This document shows, piece after piece, positions 53,390 to 64,000 of a DNA stretch of 64,000 bases. Position 1 is the stretch's first letter; each line of letters opens with the position of its first letter. A model generated the notes under the pieces. The model worked only from the letters and a program-made list of their open reading frames with translations. It did not search any database and was not told the DNA's origin. The translations under genes were made by a program, and so were the position numbers. Source of the stretch: Streptomyces katrae (GTDB lineage: Bacteria; Actinomycetota; Actinomycetes; Streptomycetales; Streptomycetaceae); the NCBI RefSeq assembly GCF_000717655.1, contig NZ_JNZY01000009.1, forward strand, positions 124,001 to 188,000, read 5' to 3'.

Positions 53390-53764
53390 TCAGTGCCCCG
53401 TCACCGCGCGCAGCCGGACATCGGCGCGACGCTCGGCGGCCGCATCGGCCTCCGACTTCGCGCGCTCCAGTGCCCGTTCCGCCCGCTGGACGTCAATCTC
53501 GTCAGCGAGCTCGGCGATCTCGGCCAGCAGGGACAGCTTGTTGTCCGCGAACGAGATGAATCCGCCGTGCACCGCGGCGACGACAGTGTTGCCCTCGCTG
53601 GTGCGGATGGTCACCGGGCCCGATTCCAGCACACCGAGAAGCGGCTGGTGACCGGGCATGACGCCGATGTCGCCGGACGTGGTGCGGGCGACAACAAGGG
53701 TGGCCTCGCCGGACCAGACATTGCGGTCCGCCGCGACCAGCTCGACGTGCAGCTCAGCAGCCAA
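53390..53764 (-). CDS. atpC: ATP synthase epsilon subunit
   Basis: 124 aa. Regulatory central-stalk subunit of F1. It begins MAAELHVELVAADRNVWSGEA and has the beta-sandwich block GDIGVMPGHQPLLGVLESG, HGGFISFADNKLSLLAE and a C-terminal helical pair. The TTG at 53764 is chosen because GAGGAG lies about 6 nt upstream. Last gene of the atp operon, 128 bp after atpD. Confidence 0.94.
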   Translation of the reverse strand: MAAELHVELVAADRNVWSGEATLVVARTTSGDIGVMPGHQPLLGVLESGPVTIRTSEGNTVVAAVHGGFISFADNKLSLLAEIAELADEIDVQRAERALERAKSEADAAAERRADVRLRAVTGH

Positions 53765-53892
53765 GGTGGCTCCTCGGGTCACCACCCGGCGGGTCAGCCG
53801 GGTGTTGGGTCAAATTCTAATGGGCGTGGGGAGAGGGACGGGACACACCCGCCCCTCTCCGTCAGTCAGCTGTGCTCACGAGGAGCGCGGCT

Positions 53893-56252
<2,360 letters not shown>

Positions 56253-56272
56253 GAGTCAGGTCCCTTCCGTCG

Positions 56273-57868
56273 TCACTTGGAGACGTTGACGGCCGGTGCG
56301 TCCTCGCCCAGGAGCTTGCCGTCCGAGGTCTCGAACTGGCGCTTGAAGCCGGCGATGGCGTCCGCGACCGACGTCAGGGTGTCGTCCGACATCTTGCCGC
56401 CCTCCGCGATGGAGGTGAGGAGGTCCTTGCGCTCGCGGCGCAGGTGCTCCAGCAGCTCCGACTCGAAGCGACGGATGTCGTTGACCGGGACGTCGTCCAT
56501 CTTGCCGGTGGTACCGGCCCAGACGGAGACGACCTGCTCCTCGACCGGCATCGGCTGGTACTGGCCCTGCTTCAGCAGCTCGACCATGCGCTTGCCGCGC
56601 TCCAGCGAGGCCTTCGACGCGGCGTCCAGGTCGGAACCGAAGGCGGCGAACGCCTCCAGCTCGCGGTACTGGGCGAGGTCCACGCGCAGACGGCCGGAAA
56701 CCTGCTTCATGGCCTTGTGCTGCGCGGAGCCACCGACGCGGGAGACCGAGATACCGACGTTCAGTGCCGGGCGCTGGCCCGCGTTGAACAGGTCGGACTC
56801 CAGGAAGCACTGGCCGTCGGTGATCGAGATGACGTTGGTCGGGATGAACGCCGACACGTCGTTCGCCTTGGTCTCGACGATCGGCAGACCGGTCATCGAA
56901 CCGGCGCCCATCTCGTCGGACAGCTTGGCGCAGCGCTCGAGCAGACGCGAGTGCAGGTAGAAGACGTCACCCGGGTAGGCCTCACGGCCCGGCGGGCGGC
57001 GCAGCAGCAGCGACACGGCGCGGTAGGCGTCGGCCTGCTTCGACAGGTCGTCGAAGATGATCAGGACGTGCTTGCCGGCGTACATCCAGTGCTGGCCGAT
57101 GGCGGAACCGGTGTACGGCGCCAGGTACTTGAAGCCGGCCGGGTCGGACGCCGGGGCGGCGACGATCGTCGTGTACTCGAGCGCGCCGGCCTCTTCCAGG
57201 GCGCCGCGAACGGACGCGATGGTCGAGCCCTTCTGGCCGATGGCGACGTAGATGCAGCGGACCTGCTTGTTCACGTCGCCGGAGCGCCAGTTGTCGCGCT
57301 GGTTGATGATCGTGTCGACGGCCAGAGCGGTCTTGCCGGTCTGACGGTCACCAATGATCAGCTGACGCTGGCCACGGCCGATCGGCACCATCGCGTCGAC
57401 GGCCTTGTAGCCGGTCTGCATGGGCTCGTGCACCGACTTACGGACCATGACGCCCGGGGCCTGCAGCTCGAGGGCGCGGCGTCCTTCGGTCGCGATCTCG
57501 CCGAGGCCGTCGATCGGGTTGCCGAGCGGGTCGACGACGCGGCCGAGGTAGCCCTCGCCGACACCTACGGAGAGAACCTCACCGGTGCGCTGCACCGGCT
57601 GGCCCTCCTCGATACCGCTGAACTCGCCGAGGACGATCGCACCGATCTCGCGCTCCTCGAGGTTGAGGGCGAGACCGAGGGTGCCGTCCTCGAACTTCAG
57701 CAGCTCGTTCGCCATGGCGGAGGGCAGGCCCTCCACCTTCGCGATGCCGTCGCCGGCAACGCTGACCGTTCCGACCTCCTCGCGCGAGGCCGCGTCCGGC
57801 TGGTACGACTGGACAAAGTTCTCCAGTGCGTCCCGGATCTCCTCCGGCCGGATCGTGAGCTCCGCCAT
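56273..57868 (-). CDS. atpA: ATP synthase alpha subunit
   Basis: 531 aa, the non-catalytic hexamer subunit. Walker [12 protein letters not shown], the [22 protein letters not shown]-terminal block and Walker [13 protein letters not shown]. Full length. The ATG at 57868 is chosen over the upstream frame (which starts at 57952) because the family N-terminus [16 protein letters not shown] begins here. Preceded by a hairpin in the atpH-atpA gap. Confidence 0.98.
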   Translation of the reverse strand: MAELTIRPEEIRDALENFVQSYQPDAASREEVGTVSVAGDGIAKVEGLPSAMANELLKFEDGTLGLALNLEEREIGAIVLGEFSGIEEGQPVQRTGEVLSVGVGEGYLGRVVDPLGNPIDGLGEIATEGRRALELQAPGVMVRKSVHEPMQTGYKAVDAMVPIGRGQRQLIIGDRQTGKTALAVDTIINQRDNWRSGDVNKQVRCIYVAIGQKGSTIASVRGALEEAGALEYTTIVAAPASDPAGFKYLAPYTGSAIGQHWMYAGKHVLIIFDDLSKQADAYRAVSLLLRRPPGREAYPGDVFYLHSRLLERCAKLSDEMGAGSMTGLPIVETKANDVSAFIPTNVISITDGQCFLESDLFNAGQRPALNVGISVSRVGGSAQHKAMKQVSGRLRVDLAQYRELEAFAAFGSDLDAASKASLERGKRMVELLKQGQYQPMPVEEQVVSVWAGTTGKMDDVPVNDIRRFESELLEHLRRERKDLLTSIAEGGKMSDDTLTSVADAIAGFKRQFETSDGKLLGEDAPAVNVSK

Positions 57869-57913
57869 CTGGGTTCCCTGCTCTCCTTGTTGGGCCTGAA
57901 GCTTCTTAGGGGT

Positions 57914-57930
57914 CTGGGGGCGACCCCCAG
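57914..57930. repeat. hairpin in the atpH-atpA gap
   Basis: Arms CTGGGGG and CCCCCAG with a CGA loop in the 129-bp gap, the largest between F1 genes of the operon. A possible mRNA processing, attenuation or REP-type element. Confidence 0.5.
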
Positions 57931-57997
57931 GAATCTTCTGCAAGTTCTGCACGGCCCAACCGGGCCGCTGGAAATGCGTTGTTCTATTGGTGGCCGG

Positions 57998-58813
57998 TCA
58001 GCCGGCCATGCGGCGGGACGCCTCGGCGAGGCGGTCCGCGATGCTGCCGTCGATGACCTCGTCGCCGACCCGCACGGTGATCCCGCCGAGGACCGCGGGG
58101 TCCACGTCGAGGTTCAGGTGCATCTGGCGGCCGTACAGCTTGGCCAGCACCGCGCCGAGACGCTGCTTCTGCACGTCGCTGAGCGGAACCGCGGTGGTCA
58201 CGGTGGCGACCATGCGGTCACGGCGCTCGGCGGCGAGCTTGGAGAGGGACTCGAGTCCCGCTTCCAGGCTACGTCCACGCGGGTGCGTGACGAGACGCGT
58301 GACGAGACGCTCGGTGACGGCGTTCGCCTTGCCGCCGAGCAGGCTGCCGAGCAGCGTGCTCTTGGCGGCGGCGGTGGCCGCCCGGTCGGTCAGCGCGGCG
58401 CGCAGCTCGGTGCTCGAGGCGACGATCCGGCCGAAGCGGAACAGCTCGTCCTCGACGTTGTCGAGCGCGCCTGCCTGCTGGGCCGCCGTGAGGTCGGCGG
58501 TGGCCGCCAGTTCCTCGAGCGCGTCCACCAGGTCGCGGGACTGCGACCAGCGGGACCGGGCCATGCCCGACACCAGGTCGAGGGTTTCCCCGCCCACCTG
58601 GCCGGACAGCAGACGGCCGACCAGCTCGGCCTTGGCCTCGCCGGACTGCGCCGGGTCCGTGATGACCCGACGCAGCGAGACCTCACGGTCGAGCAGCGCG
58701 GTAACGGCGGCCAGCTCACCGGCGAGCTTCGCCGCGTCGACGGACGTGTTGTCCGTCAGCGCGTCGAGACGCTCGCGCGCGGAGGCCAGCGCCTCGCGGC
58801 TCGCTCCGTTCAT
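57998..58813 (-). CDS. atpH: ATP synthase delta subunit
   Basis: 271 aa peripheral-stalk subunit, the long actinobacterial form. An N-terminal helical domain (ALASARERLDALTDNTSVDA) is followed by the OSCP-type C-terminus (AVPLSDVQKQRLGAVLAKLY, VDPAVLGGITVRVGDEVIDG). The ATG overlaps the atpF stop by 4 bp (ATGA). Confidence 0.97.
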   Translation of the reverse strand: MNGASREALASARERLDALTDNTSVDAAKLAGELAAVTALLDREVSLRRVITDPAQSGEAKAELVGRLLSGQVGGETLDLVSGMARSRWSQSRDLVDALEELAATADLTAAQQAGALDNVEDELFRFGRIVASSTELRAALTDRAATAAAKSTLLGSLLGGKANAVTERLVTRLVTHPRGRSLEAGLESLSKLAAERRDRMVATVTTAVPLSDVQKQRLGAVLAKLYGRQMHLNLDVDPAVLGGITVRVGDEVIDGSIADRLAEASRRMAG

Positions 58814-59349
58814 CGGGCCGCCTCGGCCTTCTCCTCGAGCTCGCTGAGGAAGCGGTCGATCGTGCGGCTCTGGCGGGCGGCGTCCTCGAGGGACTCGCCG
58901 ACGAGCTTTCCGGCCAGGTCGGTGGCGAGCTTGCCCACGTCCTGGCGCAGCGCCTGAGAGGCGGCCTTGCGGTCGGCCGCGATCTGGGCGTGGCCGGCAG
59001 CGATGATCTCCTCACGCTGCCGCTGGCCCTCTGCGCGCAGTTCTTCCTTGAGCGCAGTGCCCTGCTCCAGCGCTTCCTGGCGCAGGCGCGCGGCCTCGTG
59101 CCGGGCTTCGGCGAGCTGGGCCTTGTACTGCTCCAGCACGCTCTGGGCCTCGGTCTGAGCGGCCTCAGCCTTCTCGATACCGCCCTCGATCTGCTCGCGA
59201 CGCTCGTCCAGAACCTTGTTGATGTTCGGGAGGAGCTTCTTCGCGAGGAAACCGAAGACGATGACGAAGGCGATCAGACCGATGACGAGCTCGGGGATCG
59301 GCGGGACGAGCGGGTTTTCCGTCTCGGCCGCGAGAACCAGGAGGTTCAC
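58810..59349 (-). CDS. atpF: ATP synthase b subunit
   Basis: 179 aa. One N-terminal membrane helix (IPELVIGLIAFVIVFGFLA) is followed by a long coiled-coil stalk (NKVLDERREQIEGGIEKAEA, LVGESLEDAARQSRTIDRFL) that anchors F1. Between atpE and atpH in the standard order. Confidence 0.97.
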   Translation of the reverse strand: MNLLVLAAETENPLVPPIPELVIGLIAFVIVFGFLAKKLLPNINKVLDERREQIEGGIEKAEAAQTEAQSVLEQYKAQLAEARHEAARLRQEALEQGTALKEELRAEGQRQREEIIAAGHAQIAADRKAASQALRQDVGKLATDLAGKLVGESLEDAARQSRTIDRFLSELEEKAEAAR

Positions 59350-59390
59350 ATCAGTGCCTTTCGTCTAATCGGACTAGTGGTCGCGGTTCG

Positions 59391-60528
<1,138 letters not shown>

Positions 60529-60753
60529 CGCGGGCTCCTTCAGCGTGGCGCATAGGTACGGCAACCTCGTTGTGTCGGCGCGGCGCACAGCCGCTGTTCG
60601 GCACTGGACTGGTGTTACGGGTGTGGGGGCGGCGATCAGGCATCGAGCCTCGCGATGGAACAGGCGTCAGCTCAGATGCCCGCGCCCGCAATGCCGCAGT
60701 TGGAACCGGACGATAGCAGCATCTCGAACGCTCGCTTATCCCGGCCCTACCCC

Positions 60754-61191
60754 TCACGACTTCGGCCCCGAATTTTCGGGCTTGTCGCCCTTCGTCGAGT
60801 CCGGTTCGACGTACAGGATCTTGGCCTTCATGTGAGCACGCGTCTGTGCGCCGATCCACACGAGGGTGGTGGCGACGAGCGTGATCGCGAATGCACGGGG
60901 GTTGAACAGCGTCGTGTTCTTGAACACGGCGAGAAAGACGAAGAGCAACAGGATCTGGGCCGTGTAGAGCATCAGCCCCATGGCCTGGAACAAGTGCGGC
61001 AGCGATTTCGCGGTGCGTTGAAGAACGACGAATCCGATGCCCATGAACAGCATCACCAGCAGAGTGGCGATGACAGCGCCAAGAGCCCCCTTGCCGCCGG
61101 CCACCACGGCGCTGATGACGGCGGCAAGAGCGCCGGCGACAGCTGTGGGGACAGCACATTGCAGGAGGGATCGGACGTCATCTGACCGCAT
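60754..61191 (-). CDS. atpI: ATP synthase accessory subunit I
   Basis: 145 aa with four hydrophobic helices (AVPTAVAGALAAVISAVVAG, ALGAVIATLLVMLFMGIGFV, LYTAQILLLFVFLAVFKN and FAITLVATTLVWIGAQT) and a charged C-terminal tail. Small membrane proteins in this position upstream of atpB help assemble the c ring. Sequence conservation is low, so the name rests on position and topology. The start ATG is 61191. Confidence 0.85.
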   Translation of the reverse strand: MRSDDVRSLLQCAVPTAVAGALAAVISAVVAGGKGALGAVIATLLVMLFMGIGFVVLQRTAKSLPHLFQAMGLMLYTAQILLLFVFLAVFKNTTLFNPRAFAITLVATTLVWIGAQTRAHMKAKILYVEPDSTKGDKPENSGPKS

Positions 61192-61464
61192 GGCGGGTTG
61201 CTCCGCGTGGTGGTGGGGGCACGGACTCGTACGGGACGAGCGTAAGCCCGGTCCGAGATGGATCCTCGGGCCGATGGGCCGTCGCACTACGGTCCTTCGG
61301 CTCTGTCGCCGGGTTTAGTGAACGGTATCACAAACTATTTGATGAGAGCTTTACCTGCGGAGTGTGCTGACTGTCACACATGAGAGCTAACCCGCCCGTG
61401 TGTGCACGACAAGCTGTCGTTGTGTGTGGTAAAGGCCGCCCATGTCGGACATGCGCTGTGGCCG
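61192..61464. promoter_or_regulatory. atp operon upstream region
   Basis: 273 bp with A/T-rich patches unusual for this genome. Contains two copies of ATGAGAGCT (61342-61350 and 61380-61388), a GTGTG/CACAC dyad around 61362-61379 and an ACGACA/TGTCGT hairpin (61406-61420) that may terminate the upstream transferase gene. The atp promoter should lie here, but I could not fix its hexamers. Confidence 0.45.
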
Positions 61465-62787
61465 TCAGCGCGTCGACTCCGCCTTACGCCGGTCGGGGAA
61501 GCGCGAACGGGGGCCTACCGCGGTCGCTCCGTTGACGCCCGAGACGCCGACCCTGACCGGCCTGGCGGGCTCCGGCTCGCGGCCCGAGGCATCCTGCGCG
61601 GCCGCCTCGGCGGCGCGCTCCGCGTGCCGGTAGCGCGGCGGGACCAGGCCCTCGGCCCACCGCGGGGCACGCGGGGTGAAGCGCGGCAGGAGCAGCAGGA
61701 CCAGGCCCACCGCGCTCAGCGCGACGATGGCGAGCACGATCCACATCGAGGCGGAATGCACCGAATAGGCCACCGCGCCGAAGGCGATCAGTCCTGACCA
61801 GAAATACATGATCAGCACCGCGCGACTGTGCGAATGCCCGAGTTCCAGCAGCCGGTGGTGCAGGTGCCCGCGGTCGGCCGCGAACGGCGACTGCCCCTTC
61901 CACGTACGCCGCACGATGGCCAGGATCAGGTCCGCCATCGGGATCGCGATGATGGTCAGCGGGAGCAGAAGCGGAATGAAGACCGGGATCATCGCGTGCA
62001 CCGCGTTGCGCTCACCGCCGGCGAACAGGGCCATGGTGTCCGGGTCCACCTGCCCGGTGATCGAAATCGCGGCGGCGGCCAGCACCAGGCCGATGAGCAT
62101 CGATCCGGAATCGCCCATGAAGATCCGGGCCGGGTGCATGTTGTGCGGTAGGAAGCCGAGGCACATGCCCATCAGGATCGCCGCGAACAGGGTCGCGGGC
62201 GCGGCCGCCTCGATGCCGTAGCCGAACCAGATCCGGTACGAGTAGAGGAAGAACGCGGCGGCGGCGATGCAGACCATGCCGGCGGCCAGGCCGTCGAGCC
62301 CGTCCACGAAGTTCACCGCGTTGATGGTGATCACGACGAGGGCCACCGTGAGCAGGTTGCCCTGCCACTGGGTCAGCGCGACCGTCCCGATGCCCGGGAC
62401 GGGGATCCACAGGATGGTCAGACCCTGCATGACCATCACACCGGCGGCGATCATCTGCGCGCCGAGCTTGATCAGGGCGTCGATCTCGAACTTGTCGTCG
62501 AGCACGCCGATCAGCCAGATCAGGGCGGCTCCGGAGAGCAGCGCCCGCGGTTCGTTCGACAGCTCGAAGACGCCGTTGAGGTTGCGCAGGTGGTCGGCGA
62601 CCAGCAGCCCCGCGCACAGTCCGCCGAACATGGCGATGCCGCCGAGCCGCGGAGTGGGCTCGCGGTGCACGTCGCGGGCGCGGATCTCCGGCATCGCACC
62701 GGCCGCGATCGCGAACTTCCGCACGGGCCCGGTGAGCAGGTAGGTCACCGCGACCGTGACGCAAAGCGTCAGCAGATATTCACGCAC
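61465..62787 (-). CDS. undecaprenyl-phosphate N-acetylglucosaminyl-1-phosphate transferase (WecA/TagO type)
   Basis: 440 aa. Membrane enzyme that loads a GlcNAc-1-P type sugar on undecaprenyl phosphate for wall teichoic acid or other cell-wall glycans. About eleven helices. Catalytic signatures are IGVLDDKFEIDALIK with the Asp pair, NAVNFVDGLDGLAAG, and FMGDSGSMLIG, then AADRGHLHHRLLELGHSHSR with the His motif. The GTG at 62787 (MREYLLTLC start) has GGGGC upstream; GTG 62826 would add 13 residues. Located between glyA and atpI on the same strand. Confidence 0.93.
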   Translation of the reverse strand: MREYLLTLCVTVAVTYLLTGPVRKFAIAAGAMPEIRARDVHREPTPRLGGIAMFGGLCAGLLVADHLRNLNGVFELSNEPRALLSGAALIWLIGVLDDKFEIDALIKLGAQMIAAGVMVMQGLTILWIPVPGIGTVALTQWQGNLLTVALVVITINAVNFVDGLDGLAAGMVCIAAAAFFLYSYRIWFGYGIEAAAPATLFAAILMGMCLGFLPHNMHPARIFMGDSGSMLIGLVLAAAAISITGQVDPDTMALFAGGERNAVHAMIPVFIPLLLPLTIIAIPMADLILAIVRRTWKGQSPFAADRGHLHHRLLELGHSHSRAVLIMYFWSGLIAFGAVAYSVHSASMWIVLAIVALSAVGLVLLLLPRFTPRAPRWAEGLVPPRYRHAERAAEAAAQDASGREPEPARPVRVGVSGVNGATAVGPRSRFPDRRKAESTR

Positions 62788-62903
62788 GGGCTGCCCCAGA
62801 TGTATCGCCGGCCATCTCAGCCCCACACATTAGCTGCGATGTACCCCTCACCGAGGACGCGAGGGGGCGGTATCCCGGTTGCGGTACGCCCCGCTTGTCC
62901 GCC

Positions 62904-64000
62904 TTACGCCCCGTACGGGGGAAATCCACGCGTCAGCTCGGTCACTTCCGCACGGGTGTTCGCCCCTTCCGCGCGCAGTGCGGCGGTGAACAGGACGGCG
63001 ATCCGGGCCATCTCGGGCTCCCGCATCCCCTGGGTGGTGACGGCGGCCGTGCCGAGCCGGATCCCGCGCTGGTCCCCGTACGGCAGGGCGCAGGTGTCCA
63101 GCACGATCCCGGCGGCGGCGAGCCGGCCGCGGGCGGTCGGGCCGTCGACGCCGAGCGGCGCCGGGTCGGCGGTGATCAGATGGGTGTCGGTGCCGCCCGT
63201 CGTCACCGCGAAGCCGTTGGCCGCGAGCGCTTCGGCCAGCACCCGGGCATTGGCCACCACCCGATGGGCGTACGTGGTGAACGCGGGCGCAGCGGCCTCG
63301 CCGAAGGCCACTGCCTTGGCGGCGATGGTGTGCATCTGGGCGCCGCCCTGGGTGAAGGGGAACACCGCCCGGTCGATCCGCTCGGCGAACTCGGCGCCGC
63401 ACAGGACCATCCCGCCGCGCGGGCCGCGCAGCACCTTGTGGGTCGTCGCGCAGACGATGTCGGCGTACGGGACGGGGCTGGGCGCGGCCCCGCCGGCGAC
63501 GAGCCCGATCGGATGGGCGGCGTCCGCGATGAGGTAGGCCCCGACCTCGTCGGCGATCTCCCGGAACACCGAGTACTCCGGGTGCCGCGAGTAGGAGATC
63601 GACCCGCAGACGATCGCCTTGGGCCGGTGCGTGCGCGCCAGCTCCTGCACCTGGCGGTAGTCGATGAGGCCGCTCTCGGCGTCGACGCCGTACCCGACGA
63701 AGTCGAACCAGCGTCCGGAGAAGTTGGCCGGCGAACCGTGGGTGAGGTGGCCGCCGTACGGGAGCCCCATCGCCAGCACGGTGTCCCCGGGCCGCAGCAG
63801 CGCGGCGTACGCGGCCAGCACGGCGGCGGAACCGGAATGCGGCTGCACGTTGGCGTGCTCGACGCGGAACAGGGCGCGGGCCCGTTCGACGGCCAGTCCT
63901 TCGGCGAGGTCGGCGTACTCGCAGCCGCCGTGGTACCGGTGGCCCGGATACCCCTCGGCGTACTTGTTGGCGAGCGCCGAGCCGAGCGCTGCGAGCACGG
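62904..64000 (-). CDS. glyA: serine hydroxymethyltransferase-like protein, 3' part (5' end outside window)
   Basis: The frame is open at the right edge, with about 365 codons visible; roughly 40-60 N-terminal residues are missing. PLP enzyme interconverting serine and glycine with tetrahydrofolate. Motifs are NKYAEGYPGHRYHGGCEYAD, HSGSAAVLAAYAAL, ADAAHPIGLVAGG, and the PLP Lys in TTHKVLRGPRGG. The sequence differs in places from housekeeping GlyA (for instance FVGYGVDAESGLIDY), so it may be the second SHMT-like paralogue seen at this locus. The GTG at 63998 is an internal Val codon, not the start. Confidence 0.9.
   Translation of the reverse strand, partial: VLAALGSALANKYAEGYPGHRYHGGCEYADLAEGLAVERARALFRVEHANVQPHSGSAAVLAAYAALLRPGDTVLAMGLPYGGHLTHGSPANFSGRWFDFVGYGVDAESGLIDYRQVQELARTHRPKAIVCGSISYSRHPEYSVFREIADEVGAYLIADAAHPIGLVAGGAAPSPVPYADIVCATTHKVLRGPRGGMVLCGAEFAERIDRAVFPFTQGGAQMHTIAAKAVAFGEAAAPAFTTYAHRVVANARVLAEALAANGFAVTTGGTDTHLITADPAPLGVDGPTARGRLAAAGIVLDTCALPYGDQRGIRLGTAAVTTQGMREPEMARIAVLFTAALRAEGANTRAEVTELTRGFPPYGA

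Overview
The window is high-GC chromosomal DNA of a Streptomyces species. The evidence is the codon bias, frequent GTG/TTG starts, near-leaderless promoters, the tip-growth coiled-coil pair scy-filP, icmA, nucS, and a gene order matching the S. coelicolor core as I know it (pfkA-pta-ackA-pyk, icmA, scy-filP, nucS, atp operon). I see no prophage, transposase, CRISPR array, tRNA or rRNA. Both ends cut a gene: glgB on the left, a glyA-type gene on the right.

Layout. 1-9.7 kb is central carbon metabolism: the end of glgB, a thioredoxin gene behind a MerR-type promoter whose merR is frameshifted by a small palindromic repeat, an HTH regulator, pfkA, and pta-ackA-pyk. 9.7-12.4 kb is a three-gene export or envelope cluster (DUF6230, DUF6114 and a large Pro/Ser/Thr-rich exported protein) of unknown function. 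12.9-17.7 kb has a thioredoxin-TPR protein, a TetR gene with a dyad operator, icmA with a palindrome at its start codon, a DUF3817 protein and a MarR regulator. 17.7-25.9 kb is accessory: an MFS exporter divergent from an ArsR-type regulator, a GH6 lipoprotein, a second DUF3817 gene coupled to a thiamine-binding protein, three overlapping AIM24 genes, a MarR gene, a secreted PepSY protein and a 24-codon bL37 ribosomal protein gene.

25.9-28.8 kb holds thiolase-meaB, divergent from methylmalonyl-CoA epimerase. With icmA and the cobalamin adenosyltransferase at 47.5 kb these make a B12-dependent acyl-CoA theme. 28.9-34.6 kb encodes Scy and FilP, the hyphal-tip scaffold, followed by two paralogous ABC ATPase-permease pairs. 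38.7-48.7 kb has a zinc-ribbon protein, a luciferase-like oxidoreductase, an SCO5389-family protein, nucS, a DUF4190/septum-formation protein, a membrane-anchored ATPase with an Arg P-loop, a STAS protein, 3-hydroxyacyl-CoA dehydrogenase and the cobalamin adenosyltransferase. 48.8-52.8 kb is a two-component system and a GH18 chitinase whose promoter carries two DasR/chitinase-type boxes. 52.8-61.2 kb is the complete atpIBEFHAGDC operon with a DUF2550 gene downstream. 61.4-64 kb has a WecA/TagO-type transferase and the partial SHMT-like gene.

Regulation is unusually easy to read here. Palindromes or promoters lie at merR, tetR, icmA, the thiolase/epimerase divergence, the marR at 24.5 kb and the chitinase, and strong hairpin terminators close many units. 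No dramatic novel system is evident. The least explained items are the DUF6230/DUF6114 triad, the Arg-P-loop ATPase next to a STAS protein, and a 25-nt element shared upstream of the two DUF3817 paralogues.
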